Of a stretch of 64,000 bases of DNA, positions 1 to 12,605 are shown piece after piece. Where the stretch lies: NCBI GenBank assembly GCA_013398955.1, contig VWPU01005228.1, forward strand, positions 197,642-261,641. Reading direction: 5' to 3'. The DNA is from Callaeas wilsoni (lineage: Eukaryota > Chordata > Aves > Passeriformes > Callaeidae). Under the pieces are notes generated by a model. It worked only from the letters and a program-made list of their open reading frames with translations. It did not search any database and was not told the origin of the DNA. Position 1 is the first letter of the stretch. Each line of letters starts with the position of its first letter. Both the position numbers and the translations under genes were made by a program.

Positions 1-1804
1 AGCTGAATAAGATATGATACAGAAGTCTGGTTTTGACATATAAAGATTATATAGGATGCAGTCATCTTCGTTTTCAGAACCAAATACCTGAGACTGAATA
101 TCTAAGAAAGCAGGTATGTGAAGACATAACAATATCTACAAAGCTGAACACAGTACTACAGGTTATGTTATCTATACTTTTTTTTCATAGAATAATATTA
201 TTTCAGCTGTTTTGATTACTGTGTCCTACAAAGGTCCCAATGGAAAGGCAAATTTAAATCACTTGAAGACAAAAATTATATATATATATATAAAATATAT
301 ATATTTATATATAAAAAGTTATAGACACAGATTCATAAAAGATGGTACAGACTCTGAAAAGGTCACACTTCATACATTAGCCCTTCATAAAGCATTCTAT
401 TTTGTATGACTTCAAAAAAAGAGAGCATTACACAAGAAAAACCTAAAAATATCTAATCCAGTTTTGGGAATCTTAGAGAAATCTTGGACTAAGGTTTATT
501 TCAGAGACAGTTTATAGGCAATGGGAATTTTATCATTGGAAAGGAAAAATTGCTTGATAGTGTAAGAAAATTAGTTATTTTTGAGACAGTATAAGTTTTA
601 TCACATAGTTTTTGTCAATTTTCTTGTTCATTCATTCCTCCTGGTGACCTTGAAACACTTTCTTCCAAGAACTTTTTGGATTTCTAATTCCTCTACCAAC
701 ATGAAACTGTAAATCAAAAGTTACCTAAGGACATAAGGAAGGCACAGCTCTCTGAGAAGACATGTGGGAGAGAACTCCTAACTTCAAAAGTCCCTTTTCT
801 TGACTTCAAAAAGAAAAGGAGAAAAAAACCCCAACAGCTTTATGTATCATTGGCATTAATAAATGATGTTTGACTGTTTAAGACTATCACAAAAGAAATT
901 TAAGTTTCCAATGAGAAAAACTGGGTCTGAAAATTATGGAAACATTTTCTATCGTTTTTCACTAATTTACTTCATTTTTAAAGTAAAAATTTTAGGTCGT
1001 GAACCTAAAGGTCAAAACTCACAAATGAAAAAGGTGCTGCTTTTTTTCCCCCCATAATAACTTGTGTTTCCTCTTCAAATGGCCTTGTGTAGTACTGACT
1101 GAAATCACAGAGGATTTTTTCATTGACTTTGCTGAAGAATGTTTGGGCCTTGAATCAGAATAAGAAAATATGACAGTATATTACAGGAAGAATCATTGTA
1201 TGAAAAAAAAAGAAAAGAAAAGCTTTTTCTGTCAAGGTAGAGCACAGAAAATTGTAAAACTCTTTTAGAAAAAAAACAGTGCTTAATTTGCCTTTCTCTT
1301 TAATTTTCTTCTGTTTGTACAAGCGTATTTCATATGTTCTCTAAATCTGCATAGGTTTACTACAGGACTAATTATGCCCTTGCATTAAATACACTAAAAA
1401 AAAATCATGTGGTGACCTTAGACATATAAATACCAATACAGATCTTATTATGAACACTGTTTATGTCATATTTTGCCCTGAAGTGTGGAACTTCAGTCAT
1501 ACAGATTTCTAGGTCATTTAAATATGCCATTCCATCAATAATTATAAGTTCAGTTTCACTACCCTTGAGACAGTGATTCCTTTCAGTTCAACACCAGCTC
1601 TTGTTTTTGCGTTTTCAGGTACTGAATTTGCATTAGAATTTTTAAAAGGGTTTAGAAAATTATTCAGAAGCATATAAGGGACAGTATAATGTTTTTAAAA
1701 CCGTCTGTAAAAAAGCCAACTAAAGCATGCAAAGCTTTAAAATTTGACAGTGCAATAATGAATGTGGAATAGGTAACAGAAGGTCTCTACCACAGGGAAA
1801 GCAG
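1..1804. other. AT-rich unique sequence, no gene seen
   Basis: I see no exon, RNA gene or recognisable transposon. Open frames here are short (60-65 codons), compositionally biased and without known domains. Apart from the AT microsatellite near 278-315 there are only short A and T runs. Confidence 0.6.
278..315. repeat. (AT)n-rich microsatellite
   Basis: An interrupted run of AT dinucleotides, broken by AAA and TTT. It is a simple low-complexity tract likely to be length-variable. Confidence 0.85.
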
Positions 1805-2387
1805 TGTTACGGTTTAACCCCAGCCAGAAATTAGGCACCACACAGCTATACCCTTATTCTTCTCTGGTGGGATGGAGGAGAGAATCAGAAGGATAAAAGT
1901 TAGAATACTTGTGGGTTGAGATAAAAACAATATAATAAATAAAGCAAAAGCCACCCACACAAGCAAAGCAAGACAAGGAATTCATTCACCACTTCCCACA
2001 GGCAGACAGGTGTTTAGAGACCTCCAGGAAAGCCAGGCTCCATCAAAAGTAACAGTGACTTGGGAAAACAAACACCCTCACTTTTTCCTCCTTCTTCACT
2101 CAGCTTTTTATGTTGAACATGATGCCATATGCTATGAGATATCCCTTGGGTCAGTTAGGGTCAGCTGCTCCTGCCATGTCCTGTCCCAAATAATTGTGCC
2201 CCTCCAAGTCTCTTCACTGGTTGTGTGGGATGAAAGGCAGAAAAGGGCTTGAGTCTGTGTAAGCACTTCTCAGCAACAGCTACAGTGTTCCTGAATTATC
2301 AACACTGTTTACAAGACAAATTCAAAACATAACCCCATACCAGGTACTCTAAGGAAAATTAACTCTCTACCAGTCAAAACTAGGACA
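1805..2387 (-). mobile_element. Solo LTR of an avian endogenous retrovirus
   Basis: Read on the minus strand, the block opens with the TGTCCT-like edge (plus-strand 'ctaggaca' at 2380-2387), passes 'agagttaatttt' and ends near 'ggggttaaaccgtaaca' at 1805. This is the layout of a very common bird LTR family. A TATA-like 'cataaaaag' lies at about 2104-2112 on the minus strand, in the position expected for the LTR promoter. The GC-rich leader usual in the family is shortened. I see no second LTR and no gag, pol or env similarity nearby, so it is a solo LTR. No target-site duplication is convincing. The family assignment comes from remembered consensus features, not a search. Confidence 0.8.
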
Positions 2388-5290
2388 TGGTTTTCCTAGG
2401 GAATTACTTTTTTCATCTTACAGTAAAATGCCATTGGAGCATAAATGAGTTGCAGAGGCAGCTATGGATTCCTGAATCTACTTAAGTGCAAAACAAGCTC
2501 TATGTGCTAACAGTGGATTTGCATGATTCATTTGAGGAGTTCAGGTAGTATCTTTCAAAGATTAATATCACAAACAAATTAGGTCTACTATAAACAGCTG
2601 TCATTGCATAACAAATCTAGACGTAATAGACTTTATGAAGTCAAATCAATTCATTAATTACTGTTCATTTGTAAGTGAATGAATACAGCATACAAAGTGC
2701 ATGGTTACCATATAGAAATTCTGTCAAATGTAATTTTAAATGCAACTGTCTTTTTAATCATGAGCACCTATTTATGGAATTATCATAAGCTTCCTCCAAA
2801 ATGTAGGACTGGCTGTGCAATCTAGCCACACATCTTGGCAGGAAGAATGAATATGGTCTTCGGCCTTCATATTTATTCCTCAAAGTACACCTATGACACC
2901 ATAATGGATATATCCCCCACCATGCCCTGACTTCAAATGCAAAAATAATTAATTTGGAAAAAAAAGTCAATTAACACAAGTGAAATTCAGACAAAACAGA
3001 CTGTAGCCTATAGGTGGCAAATCACTGCAACTGTGAAGGAAATGAGAAAAGAAAAGTGATATACAGCTGCTCAAGACAGGTCATTTTGTAAACAGATAAG
3101 GCCAGAACTCAGCATCTTCTCTCCATTGCAGCAGATGTTCTACTGTTAGAAAAAGGCATTTAAGTGTAACAAGCTATATGCACTCACAGTTAACTCGAGT
3201 TTGGGTTAGTTTTCAGACATAAGCCTCTCATGTCAGCTGAGACACCATACAGTATACAAGATTTCTGTATGACTAACTGTAATGACACAGGACTAGAGGA
3301 AATCTGAGACTTTGCAAATTGGCACCGAGGGGACACCCTGTAGCACCTACAGTTCATTAGATGCCTAAGCTTAGGTGACTGAATCACACTGTGGTATCCA
3401 ATCATCTCTGTGACAAGAGATGCTGTTTTTTCTAGTAAGGGATAATACCAAAGAAGGTCTCTCCTTGTGGAGTGGAACAGGTTTCTTGACAGGAAAAGAA
3501 GAAACTGAGCACAGTGTGTGATTATTCGCTCTGTGAAACAACTCTCCCTGCCTTGTCTTATGCTACAAATTTGGAAAGCAATAGATTTGTTTCCCCAGGG
3601 TGCTACCAGGGCCTCTGTGGTGGTGTATACTGTGCTGAGGAAGAGACAGAAAGCAGGTACATAGGAAGAGAGACATTCACATAGACACCAGAACATTGAC
3701 ATACTCACTGTCATAGGCAAACTATGCTATGTACTTCATCACTCACAATTTAGTTGAAAGCTCTTTCATGGTATGTAATTATTCTATTGCAACAATATTT
3801 TTGTTTCTCTGTGGTCAAGAAATTAGTTAAACCAGACTTGACAACTAGTTGTTCCACCTGAACATAAATTCAGCATTCTAACATGGAGGAAAAGAGTGTG
3901 ATTTTATTTTCATTCATGTACATATATATGTGTATATATAAAAGAATTTTCTTAATTTAAAAGCTTTTTCTTTTTGTTTTCCAATTCTAACATGTAAAAC
4001 GTTCTAAAATATTTTCCATTGAAGTAAGAGTCTGATGTAGAATGTCTTGCAGCAAAATGTTATTAACCTCCATAGAAAAATGAAACAGGCAAACCTACTC
4101 TATTTAAGATAATCAATATAATATATTCCTTTGTTTCCTCCTATCCTACTTCAAATTTTTTTTTTCATGTTATTCTGTCTATATTTGAAATATCTTCATT
4201 CCTATTCTGTGCATTTTCCTCATTCTCCTTTTGTCATCCATATACAGCTCTTCAATAGAAAACCAGAGTAATATCATGCCCGTACCATGTTGCTGCCAGC
4301 TGGCTCAGTAGGTTCAAAGGCCAGCTTCAAAGGACTAGGGAGGCTTTTTTATTTTGAAGCACTTCCAGATTCTATCATTGGAATAGGAACACAGTAGGGT
4401 ACCTCTACTTGCAAAACAGCCAGGTACTGAATATAGAGAATTGTGTCTGCAGACACAGTGGGCCTTATACAATTTTCGCATGTATGCGGCTGTTGACTTC
4501 AGCAGAAATTTTCCTGAATTTGCTAAGTGTATATGAAAGCATATTCCAGTCCAGTGAGCTTATGAAGCACTCAGGAAAGAAATGCAGGTGTCTAATATTC
4601 CTGCACCTGATGATTTCTTTCTTTTTCTTCATTTTTTCTCTTTTCTCTCTGTGTTATCTTCTCTCCCCTCTCCATGATCACTGTGGTTAAGCAAAATTTC
4701 ATTTAGGTTTTTTGTAATTGCAGCTCACCAAGAACTTCTCCTTCCAATAAGAGGCTTTGTCTGGATTCAGCCTTCACTCTCATACTACTGTGACAATAAG
4801 AATTATTAATGACATTTCTTCAGCATGTCTTGGTCTAAGACTGCCCTCTTGACTAATCAATCATGAAAGAAATATTTTAAGTGGAAATAAGTTCTGAATA
4901 TACATTAATTTAGAAAGACTACTTTTATCAATACTCCTTTCAAACATTTCACACTGAAATTATATCACGGAAAAGCAGATTTCGATATTTTCTCCCAGGG
5001 AACTTGCATAGATCTGATACTTTAATATAGCTGGTTGTACAAACCCAAATGACTTGAACTGCTCTCTGATCTCTGCTAATAGCTGGAAGTAGATGCTGAG
5101 AAGAGCTTTAGTAATAGCATAGATGCAGCCATTATTTCCAGCACCCACCATTAGGAGAGGGTTTTCCAGCTCTAGCTTCATTTAGATCATTGTACTTAAT
5201 TACAGTCAATTTGTAATTTTTGTATGAATTTCCTAATCGCTTCCTGTCTTAGAGTGATTCTATGACTATACTGTATTCCCCATCGCCTGC
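2388..5290. other. Unique AT-rich stretch, no gene identified
   Basis: Nothing recognisable apart from an unusually long minus-strand open frame of 176 codons at 3190-3720 (see findings) and a TA/TG tract near 3915-3945. The region 4600-4670 is a TTC/TCT-rich pyrimidine tract. No repeat consensus was recognised. Confidence 0.5.
3915..3945. repeat. TA/TG-rich low-complexity tract
   Basis: Alternating pyrimidine-purine stretch of the form acatatatatgtgtatata, interrupted. No other function is apparent. Confidence 0.6.
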
Positions 5291-5448
5291 TTGATGTCTA
5301 GCGTACCTTTAAATTTCAAAGGGGGGAGAGAGAAGCCGAGAGAACTCTTCAAAGTGGCCAGCTTGACCTTGCAACTAGAATGTTTTGCATTCTTTTCTCT
5401 CCCAATTCTGACAACATTTAGTTAGTTAGAAGACTTTTCCTCTCTAGT

Positions 5449-5612
5449 CTCTTCGACTTTTGGCGGAGAAGGGACTGTGATCTGCCTCAGCGGTTTCTTT
5501 TCCTTTTTAAACTGTTTTTAACTTGCTTTTCATCTGAGACCGGCTGTCATCTCTAAACCTGCTCGGCGGGACCCTCCAAGGAGGATCGTCGAACCCTGCC
5601 TGGCCGGCCCGG
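5449..5612. promoter_or_regulatory. Local CpG cluster, possible promoter or enhancer
   Basis: Ten CpG dinucleotides fall within about 160 bp (for example cttcgac, ggcggag, ctcggcggg, gatcgtcgaa, ggccggcccgg), although CpG is rare in the surrounding AT-rich DNA. The patch contains no repeat I recognise. Unmethylated CpG clusters of this kind often mark promoters or enhancers, but it is much shorter than a classical CpG island and no transcript can be inferred. Orientation is unknown. Confidence 0.3.
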
Positions 5613-7662
5613 CCCAGCTCAGGACTGCAGGTTTTACCTACAGAAAGAGCTCTAAAATCCATAGTCCTCTTTTAAGAGACAGGGAAGGGGGTTTCAATAT
5701 CCTTTTTTCCCGTGACAGCAAAGGACTCTGTTTTGTTAAATATATAGTTTTTTTCACTTTCACTCAAAAAATTATTTTCCCGAACCCATAGGGGAGGTGC
5801 TGCCAGAGCCTGCTTGCCTGGCAAGCAGGAAAGAAAAAGAGAGACGCCCCTCTCGGGTTGTTTCCTCCCAGATTTGTGTCCAAACCAGCACACTTCCTAA
5901 ACCTATTCTTCTCAGGAACCAAATGCCTCCTATGACCATGAATTATGCAAATTAGTTATGCATTGTGAGAAAGAAATTTTTGTGTTTGCTTACTCTCTTG
6001 TTTTAATATTGCCTGATTATTCTATTTGAATTCATGTTCTTTTTGCACTATCAAAAATAACAGATAGTCAAGCTTTAATCATCTTTTCCATATAAGCCCA
6101 TAGTTGATAAATATGTCTGTAGTACCTATGCGAGTACTACTTGCTATTACCTATGACTGCTATCTTTTTTCAGGTAAATATGTTCTAAAGTAACAAAAAT
6201 TTGAGTCATGATTCATTATCTTGAGAAGAGATCATTTTGCCTCTCTGATGGAAGAACTGTAGCATCACTTCTGTTTCCAGGAGCAGATTCTGGACAAAAA
6301 TATGCCTCAATAATCTTATATGGTAGTATTTATGAACCATGCACAACATTGGGTGGAAGGGATTATTTGAGTACCAAATCAAGCTTGAAACATCATTAAA
6401 TATAAACAATGGTGTAAGACAGGGGACAGGCATGATCACTTAGAGAATGATGAGAAACATATTTTCATTTCATGGAAAAGCTGAAAGGTAATATTAACAC
6501 TTTATTACAAATATCAGATAGTTTTCTCATCTCTAATTTATTTAAAATAAGCTTTGTGAGTATTTCATTAGTTTTTGGTTTGGGTACTAAGATCATTCAA
6601 TGAATTTCTTTAGTACAGCGTAGTTACTAGTCTTGTGGATATTCTGATTTTGACACTGCCATTATAGAGGCTCGGTGACTTCATTGCTGAGTAAAGCACC
6701 AATGCTTTACTCCAGCACCATATTTCATATGTCTGGCTTTCGGAAAAGTGTTGTTATTGAGGTCTGGATACGCAAATTTTTTGTAAGATTTAAAGATTTG
6801 TGGGGTTTTTTTCCTTTAAAAACACAATTATTTTGAAATGGGTAATGTATAGCTCAGCATGCCATTTTGCAGCAAAAAGACGTTTTGAAAAAGAAAGCTA
6901 AGCAGAAGCAGTGCATTTTGAACCTATTTTATTCACTCTGTATTTCTGTAGTAGTCGTAGTTAAAAATAATGTATTAAGTTTTGAAGGGAAATACAGAGA
7001 ACTGGTGAGCTGATTTTTCATATATCATATTTATTCCTATGTATTTTTATTCCTTCTGTAATAAAGTCTGATTTCAATCATTTAAGCTATATAGCAACTC
7101 CACAAATTTGGACACCACTTCAGAACTGCTCTACTCTGAGTTAATTGATTACAGCCCCAAGAGCCATATTATTAGGAAGCTATGGCTAATCATGGCTCCA
7201 AAATCACCTTTTCAGATACAAAGAGCATTGGATGAGTCCCCCTAATGTATGTAATTGAGGACGCATGCTCTCTTACAGACCCTTCCTTTGTGGAGCTTTA
7301 CCAGCCATATGATGTGTTTTGAATACAATACAACAGAGCACTTCAGGACTCGCGACCGTGTCTTGAAGTGCTATTACATATTTACTGCTCCTCATCATTT
7401 ACAAGTTAAAAATGCCTTCTAATTATATATCAGTCCTTCTCTTTGTGTACATAATTTGACATTCAGATTATATTTGCATATTCATATATACATGTCCATA
7501 CTAAAAATTGGTGACAGGCAGCTTTGGTGGAAGCAAACATATTGTAACATCAGCTATAACAGTCATAATTCACAGCTCAGTTACATTCCAGAAGCAATAG
7601 AATGATGATTTTTTTATTGCACTTCACCTAAAGCAACCTGTTTCAGTGATTTTGCTGTGATT
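5613..7662. other. Unique AT-rich stretch, nothing recognised
   Basis: Open frames at 5672-5893 (minus) and at 6206-6439 on both strands are short and carry no known motif. No repeat family was identified. The sequence is ordinary AT-rich intergenic or intronic DNA. Confidence 0.5.
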
Positions 7663-7708
7663 CACACACACAGACACACAAACACACACGCACACACACA
7701 CATACACA
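7663..7708. repeat. (CA)n microsatellite
   Basis: A run of CA dinucleotides with a few interruptions (caga, aaac, cgca, cata). It ends exactly where similarity to the neighbouring LTR begins. Confidence 0.95.
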
Positions 7709-8300
7709 ATTGGGTTTCCATGGCAAGATTTTTGCTGGCAGAGGGGCTTTGGGGGTGACTTCTGTGAGAAGACACCAGATGCTTCCCCCACATCAGGCAA
7801 AGCCAGTTCCAGCTGCCTCCAGGACAGACCTGCTGCTGGTGAGAACTGAGACAACCAATGACCCTGGTAGCACCCATGTGGCAACATATTTAAGAAAATG
7901 TAAAAGATATTGTGCAAGAGCAGCTGGAGAGAGGAGCGAGAATATGTGGGAGAAAGAGCCCTGCAGACTTGAAAGTCAGGGAAAAAGGACAGGGATAAGG
8001 TGCTCCAGGCACTGGAGGAGAGATTCCCCTGCAGCCCATGGTGAAGACCATGGCAAAACAGGCTGTCCCCTGCAGCTCATGGAGCCTCATGATGGAGCAA
8101 ACATTTACCCTGCAGCTCATGGATGATTACACTCTAGAGCAGATGGGTGTGCCTGAAGAATGCTGAGACCCCATGGAGAATGTGTACTGAAACAGGCTCC
8201 AGGTCCATGGACAGGGGATCATGCTGCTGCAGATTTTGTCAGGACTTGTGATCCTTGTTGGGGGTCCATGCTGGATCAGATAACTCCTGAAGAACTAGTT
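7709..8300 (+). mobile_element. 3'-truncated solo LTR, avian ERV family shared with 60.9-61.9 kb
   Basis: This block matches the reverse complement of 61.3-61.9 kb along most of its length: 'gcttctgtgagaaga', 'agccagttccagctgcctcc', a TATA-like 'atatttaa' at 7886-7893, 'gctggagagaggagcgagaa', and then repeated units with 'cctgcagcccatgg'. Homology fades at about 8300, so the polyadenylation region and 3' edge are missing. A 138-codon open frame (7710-8126) lies inside the LTR. It is read-through of LTR sequence and not a gene. No viral coding sequence adjoins it. Confidence 0.85.
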
Positions 8301-9600
8301 TAGTCAAAATTTGACTCCTCTCTGGACTCAGAGAACAACAAAATTAGTGGAATCTTGGTATCCAACTTCAATTTTGGGAAAGATAAAGCCTAGTAGATTT
8401 ACTAAATATCGTGTTGTTAGCTTCTTATGTCGTCTTCTTTCAGGCTCTGTTGCTTCTGATGGAACCAGCTCACTTTCAGCATAACACCAATTTAAATTAC
8501 AAGCTGAAACCCCAACAATCCACAAGAAATTGTTGTTACCACTGATATAAAATATTTTCATTTGAGCTGGTCAGGAAGAGACAAAATACTCTCACTTTGC
8601 TTCCCTATATTTTCACCAGGGTTTATATACCTAAAAATATTGAACATTGGTTGAATGGCACAGTTTCATTCTTCAGCAAGTCTCAAATTCAAAAATTTGA
8701 CTGATTTTCAAAAACATAGATTTTTATCTCAAAAGTAAAAGGGTTTTCTTGGTACTCTACTCCTCAAAGATGCAAATAACAAACTAATCAAGAAAATTGA
8801 TTTTCTATAAATTGTTTATAGGATTCATTATAGAAATATTTCTGACTTTTTTCTCAATTGTTTGAAATTTAATTTACTTCCATTTCTTTTATTTTTCTTA
8901 CATTTTAGTCTTATTCTTTCATTTTTCTGTTCCTGCTTCAGAGTGTAATACAAATTAGGATGTCTTCAATTTATTTTTATTTTGTTGTAATTACTGACAA
9001 ATGTTCTTAAACTTGTTCTATATATTTTGTAAAATTTTAAAGTAGCAAAAATACAGTTCCACAGTGGCTTTCATTTGCTTCTTGTCCTAAACTGAAGAGT
9101 TTTGAAAAGTCAATGGTAAATCGGGGGAAAAAATAGAGGAAAAAGCACAATCAAAAGACAATGGATGTTCTTTTTTAATGAAATCCTGTGGAATTTAAAA
9201 TGTTTTGCATGAAGCATTTTCAAAAGGGAAAAAAAAACCCCTAAAACATATAAACATTTTTACAGTAAGGTTGAATATAAGATACCATTAGCTATGTTAC
9301 AGAAAGAGAAATGTATTGAATTCATTAATATCAAACAGATTTGGGAAGGCAAAGCATGACAAAATGAAAAATTCTTAATTATCATTCAAATTAATAATTT
9401 GCTTTTGATGTCCCATCACATTTTGTTTCAATATTGCCTGTTCTCACATTTTTATCACCTTGTAAATCTCCTTTCCAATAGGCTCAGAGGGGTAGTAAAG
9501 TGCACAGTGTCCATACTTGCTCAAGGCAAATCCATCTAGTTCAGCATTTAATCCCTGAAGGGGACAATACACAGATGTCTGCAGCGGATATTTTGATGCT
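8301..9600. other. Unique AT-rich stretch, no gene seen
   Basis: No exon or repeat was recognised. The part at 8440-8560 is slightly less AT-rich and has a more complex composition than its surroundings, but nothing identifies it. The remainder is T-rich filler. Confidence 0.5.
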
Positions 9601-9995
9601 GAGAGACTGGATTTGTACATCCTTAACAAGAAGGCTAAGGGAGATCTTACTGATGTCTTCACGGCATGGTACAAAGGGCACCTTTGCTGTAAAGTACACA
9701 GTAACAGGACAAAAAGTAGTGCATGCAATTTGGAACATGGAAAATTCCAATCAGATAGAAAGTAAACGCTTCTTTGTTTCTCTCACTGCTTTATTGAGGT
9801 TTTTTTTGGTTTTCTTTGGTTGGGTTTTTAATCACAGGGATGGTTAAGCAGCAGATGTGAGCTTGCCTACAAAGACTGTGACAAAGTCTTGGGTTATTTG
9901 GGCTAATAGGAACTGCTTCAAATGGGAGAATTGGACTAGAGGATCTCTAGGGGTTAATTTCAATGTAAATTATTCTATGACCTATGAATCTATGG
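9600..9995 (+). mobile_element. Old CR1 LINE 3' end
   Basis: The order of recognisable CR1 3' motifs is: 'aaggctaagggagatctta' (9628 on), 'agtaacaggacaaaaagtag' (9702 on), 'acatggaaaattcca', and near the end 'ttggactagaggatctcta' followed by a 'tattctatgacctatgaatc' tail. The middle is disrupted by a T/G-rich stretch (9800-9830). It is heavily diverged, non-coding and 5'-truncated, as is usual for CR1. Confidence 0.75.
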
Positions 9996-12024
9996 TTATT
10001 ACAGAAGTTGTACAGACCTACTACTTAGTGATGAAGAGCCACTTGATTTCATTTCAGCTTTTCACCTAACAGATTCTTCTTAAGTCTCTAGATTTTATGG
10101 GTTGTAAGAAACAACCCATATTAAGATCTTCTGTAATTTCTAGTATCTTTCTAAGCTATCTTTTTTCTGAACATTAAAGCATCTTGAATTGCTCAATTGT
10201 TCATCACATGGAAGGAAGTTGTCTTTGATCATTTTTTGCCATTGACTATTTTTTCCATCTCATATGACTTGTTTTTGAGTGGAAGGGTGTTAGAGGTAGA
10301 CACAGTTTTTAAGGTCTAAGTCTACTTTGCAATAAATATGTCTCTTTATTGTCCATTCCTTCAGGGAGAGATAACTACACTGACTTTTTCTTTCCCCTTT
10401 TCTTTATTTTTTCTTTGCACTGCTTAAAATGAAAATAATATTGGATAACATATTTTTATGTGCAGTTTCTTATTTTATTTTCATGCATCCTTAATTTAAA
10501 TTTTAATTAAAGCCGGTTTAAGTTATTTACAATGTTGTTTCATCTATGATTTTTTTTCTGATTTTAATGCACTTTTATTTCATTTCTTTCTACAATTTTT
10601 AGAATGCATCGTGTAAACTCATGTACCCAGAAAAATGTGAGTACTGCTCTTGGCGTTCAACTCTGAAGGGAACAAAAATTGCTTTTCATTCTTCTTTTAC
10701 TTGCGTGTTAACACCCACACAACATTGTGGCAGCAAATGTTAGGTGCATCTTAAGTTCAATCTGTCTCTTTCTTTAACGTATTTTTAAGTGTTTATTTTC
10801 AGCAGACATCTATTATTCTGCCTTGACAGACAGTTTCTTCTTGAACTTTTGTCTGTTAGTTGCATCAATGGAAATATCACCTTCATCCCTTTGAAATGTG
10901 TGTTACCTACTCACCTTTATACATCAGGAGTTCTTTTTTTCCTTTCCTGAATGTTTTATTATCTTTTGATTCAAGTCAAGCTCTTTTCTAGGTCTAGTTA
11001 GGAGACTGTTTAGATACCTATATTCTATAAATTAACAAATAAATAATAGAAAAATATAAATCCAACAGAAAATGCCCACCTTCTATACTTTTTTCAAGGT
11101 GAACCTGGTCTGAAACAATGTCCCTGCTTTTACTGAAACCCTTCTATGTATTAAAAATCTATTTGTGAAATGTATCCCTCGTTTTTTTACTTAGAATTTA
11201 TTAGTGACATAGAACTATGTCCAACACTTTTTCTGTTACAACCAACTAAGAGCAGATTCATTTTGCTTTCTGATTGGACCAAGAACCATTATAATGTGCA
11301 ACTGTGTGCCAGATGCCAAAGGTACAGAACCAATACAATGTTTGTATTGCACTAAATTATTAAGAAGGAGTGTGCAGCAATGGAGACATGTCTTACTCAG
11401 ATAGCCACTTGGTAAAGGGAAGTAGATCAGTCAAATTATCCTGTCACTGATTATGTCAGTTGCTGTCTCTTTTTTTATAGATTCTCCAAAAATATAACTA
11501 TAAAGAAAAAGCAAATTCATAAATACTTTTTAAGAACTTCCTAAAATAACAACATTCCCAAGAATCAGTTGTTTCATTCATTCCAAAATGAAATAAAAAG
11601 TTTCCACAAAGTTGATGATTGTTATGAAGATGACGGAATCATCTGTTGTTATGAAGAAAGAGCATCAGAGATCAGAGATATCAGGGATGACAGAGGATGA
11701 AGATATTTAGAGGTGAAAATTTAGTTCCTTTTCATTGTAAACCAGACAAATATTGGTGTGCAGACTGTTCCTCCAAATTATTTCAGTGTAAATAGATAAA
11801 ATAGGTCTAATAGAGATGATTAATCAGATCTGATTTAAATGTGGACACATTATAGACATCCAATCAGCTGGGGGAAGCTAACACTTCACAATGAGATGAA
11901 TCTGGATATTTTAGATTTTGACTCAAATGTCTATATGAACAACGTACCTGTTTGCACATACATCTGGTCAGATGAATCCCATTTAAATATTCATTATAAT
12001 TTGACTGAATTTAGAATTGAATGG
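9996..12024. other. Unique AT-rich stretch, nothing recognised
   Basis: Very T-rich in places (10380-10620). No gene, RNA or repeat family was identified. Short open frames show no domain. Confidence 0.5.
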
Positions 12025-12605
12025 AGTAAAATCGTAGAATGGTTTGAATTGGAAGGGACCTTAAAGATCACCTAGTTCCAACCTCCTTCCTATGTACAGG
12101 GATGTAACTCACTGGATCAGGTTGCTCAGGGCCTCATTCAACTTGGCCTTGAACCCTTCCTGGGATGGGGCATCCACAAGCTCTCTGGGCAAGCTGTTCC
12201 AGTGCCTCCCTGCCTTCACAGTAAAGAATTCCCTCCTAACTTTTTTTTTTTTTTTTTTTTCCAATTTAAAACCATTTGCCATTGTCTTGTTACTGTCTTT
12301 ACATATAAAATATCCCTCTCCCTTCTCTTTATGAACCCCCTTTAGGTACTGATAGGCTTCAATGAGGTCTCCTCAAAACCTTTTCATCTCCAGGCTGAAC
12401 AACCACAACTCCTTCAGCCTGTCTTCATAGGAGAGATACTCCACCCCTATGATCATCTTCATGACCCTCCTCTGAACCCACCCCATGTCCTTCTTGTGCT
12501 GTGGACTCCAGAGCTGGACACACTACTTCAAGCAGGATCTCATGAGGGCAGAGTAGAGGGGGACAATCATCTCCCTTGACTTGCTGGTCACACTTCTTTT
12601 GATGT
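12025..12605 (-). mobile_element. CR1 LINE 3' fragment, minus strand
   Basis: The plus strand begins with the reverse complement of the CR1 3' end ('gtagaatggtttgaattgga'). It continues through 'ccttgaacccttcctgggat', 'aagctgttccagtgcctccc', 'ttcatctccaggctgaacaa' and 'ctctgaacccaccccatgtc', all typical of avian CR1 read backwards. A pure run of 20 T at 12241-12260 replaces part of the normal sequence. No reading frame survives. Confidence 0.93.
12241..12260. repeat. Poly(T) tract inside CR1
   Basis: Twenty consecutive T residues within the minus-strand CR1, where an A/T-mixed CR1 segment is expected. Confidence 0.9.

Noticed and set aside
7710..8126. 138-codon open frame on the plus strand
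   Set aside because: It lies wholly inside a solo LTR related to the 61 kb copy. It is LTR sequence without coding role.
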